NCBI GenBank assembly: GCA_029263095.1
Contig: JAJCYA010000087.1
Coordinates: forward strand, 47,844 to 111,843
DNA: 64,000 bases
DNA from: Acidimicrobiia bacterium
GTDB lineage: Bacteria; Actinomycetota; Acidimicrobiia; Spongiisociales; UBA11373
Direction of reading: 5' to 3'
The notes under the pieces are model-generated. The model searched no databases and was not told the DNA's origin. It saw nothing but the letters and a program-made list of their open reading frames with translations. The translations under genes and the position numbers were made by a program. The first letter of the stretch is position 1. Every line of letters starts with the position of its first letter. This document shows positions 53,425 to 62,238 of this stretch, in pieces.

Positions 53425-54006
53425 ATGGATCGGCGTGGAGACAAGGGTTGGGTAGAGGTCATTTGCGGTCCGATGTTCTCCGGCAAGAGCGAGGAGCTCA
53501 TTCGCCGGATCACCCGGTATCAGATCGCCCGAGTTCCCGGACAAACGTTCAAGCCGGTGATCGATGATCGCTACGCCACTGATCAGGTGGTTTCACATTC
53601 GTCGCTTTCGGTATCGGCAGAGCCGGTTGCTGATAGCGACATCCTGTTGCGCTCTGTAAAGGACCGCACAGAGGTCATCGGCATCGATGAGGCTCAGTTT
53701 TTCGACGACGGCCTGGTCGAAGTCGTCGCCCAATTGGCTGCGACCGGGAAGAAGGTCATCGTGGCCGGTCTCGACCTCGACTACCTGGGTCGTCCGTTCG
53801 AGCCGATTCCGACGCTCGTGACCCACGCTGAGTACGTGCTGAAGAGCCTTGCGGTTTGCCACAGGTGTGGAGGCGCAGGGATGTACACGCAGCGTGTCAT
53901 CGCTTCAGACCAGCTTGTTGTGTTGGGCGCCGAGGGTGCCTACGAGGCTCGGTGCCGCTATTGCTATGACCCGAGCGAGGGTCAGCAGGAGCAGCTGGAG
54001 GTCTGA
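53425..54006 (+). CDS. tdk: Thymidine kinase (type II)
   Basis: This 193-residue enzyme phosphorylates thymidine for salvage. Walker A reads GPMFSGKSEEL, Walker B VIGIDEAQFFDD, the lasso region HAEYVLKSLAVCHRCGG provides the first zinc Cys pair and ARCRYC the second. The motif order is standard for the tetrameric type II family. It is preceded by a 76-base gap after rodA. Confidence 0.95.
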   Translation: MDRRGDKGWVEVICGPMFSGKSEELIRRITRYQIARVPGQTFKPVIDDRYATDQVVSHSSLSVSAEPVADSDILLRSVKDRTEVIGIDEAQFFDDGLVEVVAQLAATGKKVIVAGLDLDYLGRPFEPIPTLVTHAEYVLKSLAVCHRCGGAGMYTQRVIASDQLVVLGAEGAYEARCRYCYDPSEGQQEQLEV

Positions 54007-54292
54007 GGGGCCCTGAGTCCCACGGCCTCATGGTCTGACTCGGTGTTTCCGACACCCTGGGTTTTCAACACCAGGTCTTGGGAACCCCTCGTGGTATCCT
54101 CACGCCTCGTCGGGTTCTGTAGACGGTATTCGCGTCGAATCCGGCACTTCCGACCACCGGAGCATCGAGTGAGCAGTTCGCACCTCTGCAGCCGCGTCCG
54201 CCGCCAGGCGTCCGCAATCTGCGTTCCTCGGCTCCCGGACGGTCGACATCAAGAGTCGGTAGACCCCGACAGGGGTTCGAAGGAGTTTTTCC

Positions 54293-55804
54293 ATGGGAAT
54301 GTTTCGCAAGCGTCGCGCCGAGGTGGTGCGTCGGGGGATCGGCGACACCGCAGTCGAGGAGCGCAAGACAAAGCGGGTCGCCGGTAGCACGGTCGAGATC
54401 CGTCGGATTCGTGAGGTAGAGAAGCCTCAGAAGGCAAAGGATCGAAAGCGGAGAGATAGGTCGGGCCGCGGTGAGGCGCGTCGTCGGCCGTCTCGTCAGC
54501 AACCGGAGATCATCGCCCCTCCACCGACCGAAAAGAAGCAGATGCTGGTGCGTCGAACGCCGCATCAGACTCAGATAGTCGTTCTTGAGGGCGCTCTGCT
54601 CGTCGAGCACTACGTCGCCCGCAGCGACAAGCAGAGCCTTGCCGGCAACATCTATCTGGGAAAGGTCCGCAACGTTCTACCCGGTATGGAGGCCGCCTTC
54701 ATCGACTTCGGAGAGGCCAAGAACGGCGTGTTGTACGCCGGCGACGTTCAGACGGGCGAGAACGGTCGGCGCAATCAGCGGATCGAGAAGGTCCTCAAGG
54801 TTGGCGATGAGATCCTGGTGCAAGTTGTCAAAGACGCCATGGGCCACAAAGGTGCGCGACTCACGAACGAGATCAATCTCAGCGGCCGGTATGTCGTTCT
54901 CGATCCGAATGCGCAGAAGCCCGGGATCAGCCGCCGCCTACCCGACAACGAGAGGGATCGACTGCGTCGGATAGCCGAAGATCTGCGACCGGACGGTTTC
55001 GGCGTGATCGTTAGAACTGCCGCCGAAGGTGCCTCCAGGGAGGAGATCGGGGCCGACATCGACCGGTTGATGGTCACTTGGACCGAGGTCTCCGCATCGG
55101 CTCCCAATGGTGGAGCGCCGCGTCTCATCTATGAAGAGCCACCACTCGTCATCCGAGTGATTCGTGAGCACTTTACGCGCGATTTCAAGCGTCTTCTCAT
55201 CGGTGACACTGAGGTCCACGACATGGTCGTCGACTACCTGAAGCACACCGACCCGGACCTCGTCGAGCGCGTGCAGCGGTACTCCGACGAATTGCCGTTG
55301 TTCGAGCGATTCCACGTGGAGGATCAGCTGCGAAAGGCGCTCGACCGCAAAGTGTGGCTCCCATCGGGCGGTCACATTGTGATCGATCGTACCGAGGCGC
55401 TGATGGTGATCGATGTGAATACGGGCAGATTCGTCGGTCACTCGAATCTCGAGGAGACGGTGCTTCAGAACAACCTCGAAGCCGCAGAGGAGATAGCCCA
55501 CCAGCTCCGGCTGCGCGACATCGGCGGGATCATCGTCATCGACTTCATCGACATGGAGATCATCAAGAACAGAGACGCAGTGTTGCTTCGCCTGCGCGAG
55601 CAACTCGCCAAGGACAAGACTCGCACTCAGGTGTTCGATGTCTCCAACCTCGGCCTCGTCGAGATGACGCGCAAGAACGTGTCGGAGGGACTCCTCGAGA
55701 CCTTCTCGCATGTCTGTCCAGAGTGTTCCGGTCGGGGGGTGGTGCTCTACGAGGATGCCGCTGCTACCGGTGCGGCCATTCCGGCTACCGAATCCGACGA
55801 GTGA
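54293..55804 (+). CDS. rne: Ribonuclease E/G
   Basis: This 503-residue endoribonuclease has a basic N-terminal extension (residues 1-75, many Arg/Lys), an S1 RNA-binding domain (NIYLGKVRNVLPGMEAAFIDFG), the DNase-I-like catalytic domain with Asp residues in MVIDVNTGRFVG and GGIIVIDFIDME, and the zinc-link CPECSGRG near the C-terminus. It lacks a long degradosome scaffold. A 286-base leader precedes it with two small hairpins (GGTGT/ACACC and CTGG/CCAG), where RNase E autoregulation could act. It precedes rplU-rpmA-obg as in other actinobacteria. Confidence 0.94.
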   Translation: MGMFRKRRAEVVRRGIGDTAVEERKTKRVAGSTVEIRRIREVEKPQKAKDRKRRDRSGRGEARRRPSRQQPEIIAPPPTEKKQMLVRRTPHQTQIVVLEGALLVEHYVARSDKQSLAGNIYLGKVRNVLPGMEAAFIDFGEAKNGVLYAGDVQTGENGRRNQRIEKVLKVGDEILVQVVKDAMGHKGARLTNEINLSGRYVVLDPNAQKPGISRRLPDNERDRLRRIAEDLRPDGFGVIVRTAAEGASREEIGADIDRLMVTWTEVSASAPNGGAPRLIYEEPPLVIRVIREHFTRDFKRLLIGDTEVHDMVVDYLKHTDPDLVERVQRYSDELPLFERFHVEDQLRKALDRKVWLPSGGHIVIDRTEALMVIDVNTGRFVGHSNLEETVLQNNLEAAEEIAHQLRLRDIGGIIVIDFIDMEIIKNRDAVLLRLREQLAKDKTRTQVFDVSNLGLVEMTRKNVSEGLLETFSHVCPECSGRGVVLYEDAAATGAAIPATESDE

Positions 55805-55854
55805 CCAGGGGCACTAAGATGCCCGCCGATCCCCCTCTTAAGGTTTCTTCAGAC

Positions 55855-56220
55855 ATGTATGCCATCATCCGCACAGGCGGCAAGCAAGCAAAGGTCTCCG
55901 AAGGCGACGTCATTGATGTCGAGCGGCTGTCGGCCGACGGCGACGAGGTGTCGTTTACTCCTTTGCTCGTCGTAAACGACAAAGGGAAGGTCTTCTCGGG
56001 CCGCGACAAGCTGAAGTCCGCCAAGGTGACTGCCAAGGTGGTTGGTGCGGGTGCCGGCGAGAAGATCGACATCTTCAAGTACAAGGCAAAGACCGGATAT
56101 CGGCGTCGCAGCGGTCATCGCCAGAAGTTCACGACGATCGAGATCACCAAGATTCAACCTCCGCGGGCCCAGAAGAAGTCCGCAGACGAAGCGTCGGCCG
56201 ACGAAGGCGAGGAGGCCTGA
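55855..56220 (+). CDS. rplU: 50S ribosomal protein L21
   Basis: This 121-residue protein begins [23 protein letters not shown] and contains [21 protein letters not shown] (two blocks), the L21 signature. A Ser/Glu/Ala-rich extension ([13 protein letters not shown]) goes past the usual end. A longer in-frame start inside rne was rejected. rpmA begins two bases downstream. Confidence 0.96.
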   Translation: MYAIIRTGGKQAKVSEGDVIDVERLSADGDEVSFTPLLVVNDKGKVFSGRDKLKSAKVTAKVVGAGAGEKIDIFKYKAKTGYRRRSGHRQKFTTIEITKIQPPRAQKKSADEASADEGEEA

Positions 56221-56221
56221 C

Positions 56222-56476
56222 ATGTCCAAGACCAAGGGCGGCGGCTCCAGCAAGAACGGCCGCGATTCACAATCAAAGCGACTGGGACCGAAGGTGTTTG
56301 ATGGGCAGCAGGTGAAGGCCGGCGCCATCCTGGTGCGGCAACGTGGCACCAAGCTCCATCCCGGCCGTAACGTCGGGAAGGGTGGCGACGACACACTATT
56401 TGCCACCATCGAGGGCGTGGTCAGCTACGGCACGCGGCGTGGTCGTCGCGAGGTCAGCGTCCTCGAAGAGGTCTGA
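56222..56476 (+). CDS. rpmA: 50S ribosomal protein L27
   Basis: This 84-residue protein begins [20 protein letters not shown], with [20 protein letters not shown] following. These are diagnostic for L27. The N-terminus is the mature form without a cleavable extension. It is one base after the rplU stop. Confidence 0.96.
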   Translation: MSKTKGGGSSKNGRDSQSKRLGPKVFDGQQVKAGAILVRQRGTKLHPGRNVGKGGDDTLFATIEGVVSYGTRRGRREVSVLEEV

Positions 56477-56507
56477 GAGGACGCGCCGCTAGGCGCGGAC
56501 TCGGAGC

Positions 56508-57770
56508 GTGTTTGTAGATCAGGTTCGTGTCCATCTCCGCGCCGGTGACGGCGGGGCTGGTGTCTCGTCGTTCAAGCGCCAGCGGGGCAAGCCGCGCGGG
56601 CGCGCCGAGGGCGGTTCAGGGGGAACAGGCGGGGACATCGTCATTGAGGCGGCCGAAGCCGTTGGTACCCTTCTCGACTTCCAAAGAAGGCCGCACCGTC
56701 ACGCGGCCAACGGAGCGCACGGCAGCGGTGACCTTCAGCACGGTCGGGCCGGATCGGACGAGGTGCTCTCGGTCCCTACCGGGACCATCGTGCGCGAGAT
56801 CGACGGAACTGTGATTGCCGACCTCGCCCAACCGGGTCAACGCGTTACGGTCTTGACGGGTGGTCGCGGCGGCAAGGGCAATGCCGCGCTGGTGAGCAGG
56901 GCCAACGTCGCTCCCAACTTTGCCGAACAGGGCGAATACGGGGGGAAGCGCGACCTGGTTCTCGAGCTGAAGTTGCTGGCCGACGCGGCGCTCATCGGCT
57001 TCCCGAACGCTGGCAAGAGCACCTTTGTCTCACGGGTCTCGGCTGCCAAGCCAAAGATCGCCGACTATCCCTTTACGACCCTCGAGCCCAATCTGGGTGT
57101 TGTGGAGGTAGACGACAGACGGTTCGTGCTCGCCGACATACCGGGTCTGGTGGAGGGCGCTGCGGTCGGCAAGGGACTTGGCCATTCCTTCCTGCGTCAC
57201 GCGGAGCGGGCGAGAGCGCTGGTGATACTGCTTGATCCGTCACCGCTCCAGGAGATCGACTGCGTGGCACAGCTCAGCGTCCTCCGAGCAGAGTTGGCCG
57301 CCCACGACGCCGAACTGGCCGCCCGCGCCGAGATCGTGGCGGTAGCGAAGGCTGATCTTGGCTCTGTGGAGACACTCGTGGAGCGGCTCGGTGCGGTTGG
57401 CATTGAACCATTTGTCGTGTCGGCGGTTACGGGGGAGGGCGTCGAACCGCTTCTTCATGCCATCGCGGATGCAGTGGATCGAGCTGAGAAGGAATCCCCG
57501 CAAGGCGAGGGCTTCCTGCTCCATCGTCCGGTGCCTCCGAGCTTCGACATCGAACACGACGGCGAACGTTGGGTTGTCGTGGGCCTACTGGCAGAGAGAG
57601 CCGTCGCCCTCGACGATCTCACCAAACCTGAAGCTGCCGATTTCGCGGCGCGACGATTGACCGCGGCCGGGGTCGATGCCGCCTTGCGCCAGGCGGGTGC
57701 CAGGCCGGGTGACGAGGTTCAGATCGGCGAGATCGTCTTTGAGTTCTCCGACGATGCGGAGTCCTCCTAG
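56508..57770 (+). CDS. obg: GTPase Obg/CgtA with altered G4 motif
   Basis: This 420-residue ribosome-assembly GTPase has the glycine-rich Obg domain (AGDGGAGVSSFKRQRGKPRG), then a G domain with Walker A GFPNAGKS (residues 164-171), the switch region ADYPFTTLEPNLG, DIPGLVEGAA, and an OCT domain ending RPGDEVQIGEIVFEF. The G4 motif, normally NKxD, reads AKAD (residues 280-283, codons gcg aag gct gat). The SAVTG G5 box is intact. GTG start, no canonical ribosome-binding spacing. Confidence 0.94.
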   Translation: MFVDQVRVHLRAGDGGAGVSSFKRQRGKPRGRAEGGSGGTGGDIVIEAAEAVGTLLDFQRRPHRHAANGAHGSGDLQHGRAGSDEVLSVPTGTIVREIDGTVIADLAQPGQRVTVLTGGRGGKGNAALVSRANVAPNFAEQGEYGGKRDLVLELKLLADAALIGFPNAGKSTFVSRVSAAKPKIADYPFTTLEPNLGVVEVDDRRFVLADIPGLVEGAAVGKGLGHSFLRHAERARALVILLDPSPLQEIDCVAQLSVLRAELAAHDAELAARAEIVAVAKADLGSVETLVERLGAVGIEPFVVSAVTGEGVEPLLHAIADAVDRAEKESPQGEGFLLHRPVPPSFDIEHDGERWVVVGLLAERAVALDDLTKPEAADFAARRLTAAGVDAALRQAGARPGDEVQIGEIVFEFSDDAESS

Positions 57771-58327
57771 GAGTCGCTGCCGATCTGGATCAGCTCGTCG
57801 GCGGTCAGGCATTCGAGCATTGCCGGAACCATCTCGGCTGCCAGCGCCGGATCATCGAACGGATCGACGGTGGAGTCTGCGAAGGAATCCGCCATCGCGG
57901 CGCGGAACGCCTCGCTGTTCACGAAAGCGTCTGCCAGGCAACGCGACGATTCCTGGCTGATCGACCCGGCGAACTCCTGGGTGAGTACCTGGCCGAAGTC
58001 GGCGCATCCCAGCATCGTGTCGACGACGGCTGCCCGCTCTCCGGCTGAGGCCTGGGCCATGAAGTCGTCAAAGTCCATCTGAAGCGTTTCCGCTATTCGC
58101 TCGGCGCCGAACACGTCGATGAGACCGACGGCAAAGCAGGCCGCTTGCTCGTCGGTGAACTGGAACTCATCGTCGTCTTCGGCGTCGGCAACGATCTTTG
58201 CCGACAGACTGCTGATGAGCTGGCTGTTCTCGCCCCCAGCGGCGGCGTCGCTGTCGCCCGAGTCGTCGTCGCCGCAAGCCACAAACACCAGGGCCAGAGT
58301 AAGCATCGTCGCCATCATCCGTCTCAT
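57767..58327 (-). CDS. Putative lipoprotein of unknown function
   Basis: This 186-residue protein has a lipoprotein signal peptide MRRMMATMLTLALVFVAC with the lipid-modified Cys at 18, followed by an acidic Asp/Ser/Gly linker and a helical domain with four further cysteines (QAACFAVG, MLGCADFG, SRCLADAF, MLECLTAD) that may form two disulfides. It is convergent with obg and shares the CTAG stop overlap. No known family. Confidence 0.75.
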   Translation of the reverse strand: MRRMMATMLTLALVFVACGDDDSGDSDAAAGGENSQLISSLSAKIVADAEDDDEFQFTDEQAACFAVGLIDVFGAERIAETLQMDFDDFMAQASAGERAAVVDTMLGCADFGQVLTQEFAGSISQESSRCLADAFVNSEAFRAAMADSFADSTVDPFDDPALAAEMVPAMLECLTADELIQIGSDS

Positions 58328-58395
58328 GTGTCCTCCGCCGCGAGTGTTGGTGGCCGCAGGTTATCAACCTTTGTCGTCCCTACACTCGTCGGGCG

Positions 58396-59250
58396 ATGAG
58401 CCACGCCAGTCCCAACGAGATTGCGGCCGCCCTGCGCCGGGAGGGCTACCTTCCCGACGACCGGATCGCCCAAGTCGTGTTCCTAGCCGAGCGACTCGAC
58501 AAGCCGGTGCTGGTCGAGGGTCCGGCCGGCGTAGGTAAGACGGAACTCGCCAAGGCTCTCGCTGCTGCCCACGATCGACGGCTGATCCGTCTCCAATGCT
58601 ACGAGGGCCTCGACGAGGCCAAGGCTCTTTACGAGTGGAATTACCGCAAGCAGTTGCTCCGCATCCAAGCCGATGAACAAGCCGATTGGTCCGAGCTGGC
58701 CGAAGACATCTTCAGCGAGGAGTTCCTGCTGTCCCGGCCGCTGCTGGAGGCGATCGGATCGGCCGACCCCGTCGTTCTCCTCATCGACGAGATCGATCGC
58801 GTTGAGATGGAGACCGAGGCTCTCTTGCTCGAGGTGCTCAGCGACTTTCAGGTCTCGATCCCCGAGCTGGGCACGATCGAAGCGTCGAGTCGGCCGATGG
58901 TTCTCCTCACCTCGAACAACACCCGTGAGCTCTCCGAGGCGCTCAAGCGACGGTGCCTGTTCCTCCACATCAACTACCCGACTATCGAGCGCGAAACCGA
59001 GATCCTCCTTTCGCGGGTACCCGAGATCCCTGAGGCACTGGCCGACAGCATGGCGAAGATCGTCGCCTCGATCCGATCGGAACCCATTCGCAAGCCCCCG
59101 TCGGTCAGCGAATCCCTCGACTGGGCTCGCACCCTGCTCACGCTTGGGATCGATCGGCTCGACGAGAACACGGTCACCGACACGCTCCACGTGCTTTTGA
59201 AGTACCAGGCCGACATCGACAAGGTTGCGGCATCCCTGGCTGAGTCCTGA
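58396..59250 (+). CDS. MoxR-type AAA ATPase
   Basis: This 284-residue AAA+ ATPase has Walker A GPAGVGKTELAKAL, Walker B VVLLIDEIDR and SSRPMVLLTSNNTRELSEALKRRC (in two blocks), typical of the CoxD/MoxR group. Such ATPases act with VWA proteins to insert metals or remodel complexes. The adjacent gene (TGATG overlap) is a VWA protein, forming the classical pair. No CO dehydrogenase genes are nearby. Confidence 0.9.
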   Translation: MSHASPNEIAAALRREGYLPDDRIAQVVFLAERLDKPVLVEGPAGVGKTELAKALAAAHDRRLIRLQCYEGLDEAKALYEWNYRKQLLRIQADEQADWSELAEDIFSEEFLLSRPLLEAIGSADPVVLLIDEIDRVEMETEALLLEVLSDFQVSIPELGTIEASSRPMVLLTSNNTRELSEALKRRCLFLHINYPTIERETEILLSRVPEIPEALADSMAKIVASIRSEPIRKPPSVSESLDWARTLLTLGIDRLDENTVTDTLHVLLKYQADIDKVAASLAES

Positions 59251-60698
59251 TGCTCGGGATCCTCACAGGATTCGTCGATGAGCTCAGGGAGGCGGGTATT
59301 CCAGTGTCGATGGTGGAGGCGATCGATGCCGCCAGAGGTATCGAACACATCGATCTGGCATCACGTTCTTCGCTCAAGGCGGTGCTGGGCTCAACGCTGG
59401 TCAAGAACGCTCGACACCACTTGGCGTTCGAAGTGGCGTTCGAGGCCTTCTTTGCTCTCTCCGGCCCCCAGGCGGGATCGGAGGAGGATGATGCTCGCAG
59501 CGATGCTGCAAGGTCGCTCCTTTCAGGTCTCTCCGGTACCGGAGGAGCAGGCGGGGGGGATCAAGACGATGCCTCCGACCTGGTAGCCGCCCTCCTCACA
59601 GCGCTGCGAGAACGCGACGATTCCCTGCTGCTGGCTGTCGTTCGGGCGGCGGTGGATCGGCTGGCAGGGATCGAACCGGGTCGGCCTGTAGGCGGCGCGT
59701 ACTACCTGTACCGGGTGATTCGCCGCCTCGAGCTCGAGCAAGTAGGTGCTGATCTCAGCGAAGTCGTGGAAGGAGAGGCGTCGTCATCGCTGGAGCGTAG
59801 GCTGGCGGAGGAGGAAGTGGAGCGAAGGCTGGCGCAGGTACGCGAGATGCTGCGGTCCGAGATCAGGAGACGTCTGGTGGCGGACAGGGGACCGCGGGCG
59901 GTGGCACGCACGTTGCGACGTCCGCTCATCGAGGATATCGATTTGGCTGCGGCGACCAGGGACGAGCTGGTTGAGGTCGAGCGAGTAGTCCACCCGCTGA
60001 GTCGCCGGTTGGCTACCCGACTGGCGCAACGACGGCGGAGCGGGACGAGAGGTCGTCTCGACATTCGCCGGACGATGAGGGCGTCGTTGTCGACTGGCGG
60101 TGTTCCGGTAGATCCTCGATTCAGGCGTCCTCGGCCCGGGAAGCCCGAGATCGTGTTGTTGTGCGACATCTCCGGGTCGGTGGCCACCTTTGCCCGCTTC
60201 ACAATGCAGATCGTTTATGCGATCGGGGCTCAATTCAGTCGGGTGCGGAGTTTTGCTTTCATCGATGGGCTCGACGAGGTCACATCGTTCTTTGGCCCCG
60301 GGGCGGATTTCGCGGCGGCCATGCGTCGAATCGGCGCCGAGGCGGAGGTCGTCTGGCTCGACGGCCACAGTGACTATGGGAATGCCTTCGCGACCTTCCG
60401 CGACCGGTTTCTGGAGGACGCCGTGAGTACCAAGACCACAGTCATCGTGACCGGGGATGGTCGGAGCAATTACCACGATCCGAATGCTGAAGCCCTGCGG
60501 GACATCGCCAGGAGCGCCAGAGCGTTGTTCTGGCTCAATCCAGAAGCACAGCGGTACTGGGACACCGGCGACTCCATCATGGGTCTCTATGCCCCCTGGT
60601 GCGACGAGGTGTCCGAGGTGAGGAGCCTCCGGCAGTTGGAACGATTCGTGGAGCGTGTAGCGATTCCGGCGACGAGACCGATGCGACCCATTGCCTGA
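59250..60698 (+). CDS. VWA domain protein (CoxE-like), MoxR partner
   Basis: This 482-residue protein has a helical N-terminal half rich in Arg and Glu and a C-terminal von Willebrand A domain with the metal-site motif LLCDISGSVATFARF, then YAIGAQFSRVRSFAFIDGLD and IVTGDGRSNYHDP. CoxE-like VWA proteins work with MoxR ATPases. It starts one base before the end of the ATPase gene. Confidence 0.88.
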   Translation: MLGILTGFVDELREAGIPVSMVEAIDAARGIEHIDLASRSSLKAVLGSTLVKNARHHLAFEVAFEAFFALSGPQAGSEEDDARSDAARSLLSGLSGTGGAGGGDQDDASDLVAALLTALRERDDSLLLAVVRAAVDRLAGIEPGRPVGGAYYLYRVIRRLELEQVGADLSEVVEGEASSSLERRLAEEEVERRLAQVREMLRSEIRRRLVADRGPRAVARTLRRPLIEDIDLAAATRDELVEVERVVHPLSRRLATRLAQRRRSGTRGRLDIRRTMRASLSTGGVPVDPRFRRPRPGKPEIVLLCDISGSVATFARFTMQIVYAIGAQFSRVRSFAFIDGLDEVTSFFGPGADFAAAMRRIGAEAEVVWLDGHSDYGNAFATFRDRFLEDAVSTKTTVIVTGDGRSNYHDPNAEALRDIARSARALFWLNPEAQRYWDTGDSIMGLYAPWCDEVSEVRSLRQLERFVERVAIPATRPMRPIA

Positions 60699-60771
60699 TC
60701 CTCAAGGTCATGGGGGAAGCCGTCGATACCACGAAGTATGCGGACCGACCGGTCCGCGGAAAGGGACTGTC

Positions 60772-61164
60772 GTGGGTCATCGCGTGCTTGTGGTGGAAGA
60801 CTCCGCCGTCATCCAGCGACTCATCAAGGTTTGCTTGCGTCCGGCCGGGGTAGAGGTCGAGACCCGAGACGACGGTCCGAGTGGTCTCGAGGCTGCTCTC
60901 GAGAATCCGCCGTCACTGCTCATTCTCGATGTTGGGTTGCCGCGGATGGACGGCTGGGAAGTGCTGGAGCGGATCCGGAGTGACGCTCGAACGCGAGATC
61001 TCAAAGTCCTCGTGCTGACCGCCCACGCCCAAGAGGAGACCCGTGAGAGAGCCGATCGCGGTGGTGCCGACGCGTTCCTTACGAAGCCGTTCCGACCAGA
61101 TGATCTGCGGGCCGTGGCATTGTCTCTGATGCACGACCCAGGGATGGCCGTCGGCATCGCCTGA
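60772..61164 (+). CDS. Single-domain response regulator (CheY-like)
   Basis: This 130-residue protein has the receiver pattern: acidic pair in VLVVEDSA, phospho-Asp in LLILDVGLPRMDG, Thr in VLVLTAHA and Lys in FLTKPFRP. There is no output domain, so it signals by protein contact. GTG 60772 follows AAGGGA; an upstream start at 60691 would add 27 poorly conserved residues. The cognate kinase is not in this window. Confidence 0.85.
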   Translation: MGHRVLVVEDSAVIQRLIKVCLRPAGVEVETRDDGPSGLEAALENPPSLLILDVGLPRMDGWEVLERIRSDARTRDLKVLVLTAHAQEETRERADRGGADAFLTKPFRPDDLRAVALSLMHDPGMAVGIA

Positions 61165-61208
61165 CCCCTTCCGGTTCGCCTCGACCCGGGATACGGTGGT
61201 GGCCTTCG

Positions 61209-61736
61209 TTGTCACCAATCGCACTGATCGTGGTCCTCGGGTTCTTGTGCCCCCTGCAGCCTCCAGTCGGGGGCGTGGTCGTACGACCCTTTGCACCTGA
61301 AGGCTTTTACGGCGGTCATTGGGGGATTGATCTGGCGGCCGATCCGGGATCTCCTGTCCGGGCTGCCGGTTCCGGGTCCGTGACGTTTGCAGGACCGGTT
61401 GCCGGCCGCCTGTCGGTGACGATCCACCACGGTGGCGATGTTCGAACGTCGTATTCGTATCTGTCGTCGGTGTCGGTTGGTATCGGATCAGAGGTGGCCG
61501 GAGGTGACATTGTGGGGTTGAGCGGTATGGATCACGGAGCGGCGGTTGTGCACTTCTCGTTGCGAATCGGGACGGCGTACGTTGAGCCTCCGTCCCGTCG
61601 TTGCTTGCTTGCTCCTGCCGACGGCTTGCGGCTGGGCGGACACCCGGCTCCGTCCACCTATCCTCGCACCCGTGCGACGCGGTTTACTCGGCGGTACCTT
61701 CGATCCACCCCACCTGGCCCATCTCTTGGGTGGTGA
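61209..61736 (+). CDS. M23 peptidase-like protein with degenerate catalytic motifs
   Basis: This 175-residue protein has an N-terminal hydrophobic signal segment (IALIVVLGFLCPLQP), then a LytM-type domain: HWGIDLAAD keeps the first metal His/Asp, but the usual H of Y-x-H-L-S is Tyr (TSYSYLSS) and the final HxH is reduced to VVHFSL. It is therefore probably a non-catalytic regulator or binding protein. Its last 22 codons overlap nadD by 65 bases, and the residues there (RATRFTRRYLRSTPPGPSLGW) look like out-of-frame sequence, so the true end is uncertain. TTG 61209 is assumed as start. Confidence 0.65.
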   Translation: MSPIALIVVLGFLCPLQPPVGGVVVRPFAPEGFYGGHWGIDLAADPGSPVRAAGSGSVTFAGPVAGRLSVTIHHGGDVRTSYSYLSSVSVGIGSEVAGGDIVGLSGMDHGAAVVHFSLRIGTAYVEPPSRRCLLAPADGLRLGGHPAPSTYPRTRATRFTRRYLRSTPPGPSLGW

Positions 61737-62238
61737 GGCGGCCTATCGCGAACTCGGACTCGATTTGGTCACGTTCATGCCGGCCGGTTCGCCGTGGCAG
61801 AAGGCGGAGCGCGATGTGACGGCTGCTTCGCATCGCTGGGAGATGACTCTTCTGGCCACAGAAGGCGCCGACTACTTCGAGGCCGACGACCGCGAGGTAC
61901 GTCGCCCGGGTTGGACCTACACAATGGACACCCTCGAGTCTCTCGACGACGGTGATGAGGTCGTGCTGATCGTGGGGGCTGACACCGCGGTCGGCCTGCC
62001 CACCTGGTACCGGTTCGAGGACGTCATAGACCGCGTGGCTCTTGCCGTGATTCCCAGACCCGGTATCGAGCGCGCCGATGTCGATCGCATTCTGGGTGAT
62101 CACCATTGGCTCGACGTGCCGGAGCTCCCTGTCAGCGGCACGATGTTGCGTCGCCGAGCCCACGGCGGGGCAAGTATCCGGTTCTTTGTCCCCGCCCTCG
62201 TCCACGAGTATCTGACCCGGCACGGTCTCTATGGGTAG
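61672..62238 (+). CDS. nadD: Nicotinate-nucleotide adenylyltransferase
   Basis: This 188-residue enzyme transfers AMP to nicotinate mononucleotide in NAD synthesis. The start GTG 61672 gives RRGLLGGTFDPPHLAHLLGG, with the nucleotidyltransferase GTFDPPHxxH motif at once. Later motifs are MPAGSPWQK, MTLLATEGADYF, and LPVSGTMLRRRAHGG (a variant of the S-T-x-I-R box). It overlaps the M23 gene by 65 bases and the next gene by 8 bases. Confidence 0.93.
   Translation: MRRGLLGGTFDPPHLAHLLGGEAAYRELGLDLVTFMPAGSPWQKAERDVTAASHRWEMTLLATEGADYFEADDREVRRPGWTYTMDTLESLDDGDEVVLIVGADTAVGLPTWYRFEDVIDRVALAVIPRPGIERADVDRILGDHHWLDVPELPVSGTMLRRRAHGGASIRFFVPALVHEYLTRHGLYG

Noticed and set aside
58396..60698. CO dehydrogenase maturation locus
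   Set aside because: The MoxR/VWA pair resembles CoxD/CoxE, but no coxL, coxM or coxS genes are present, so only the family-level call was kept.
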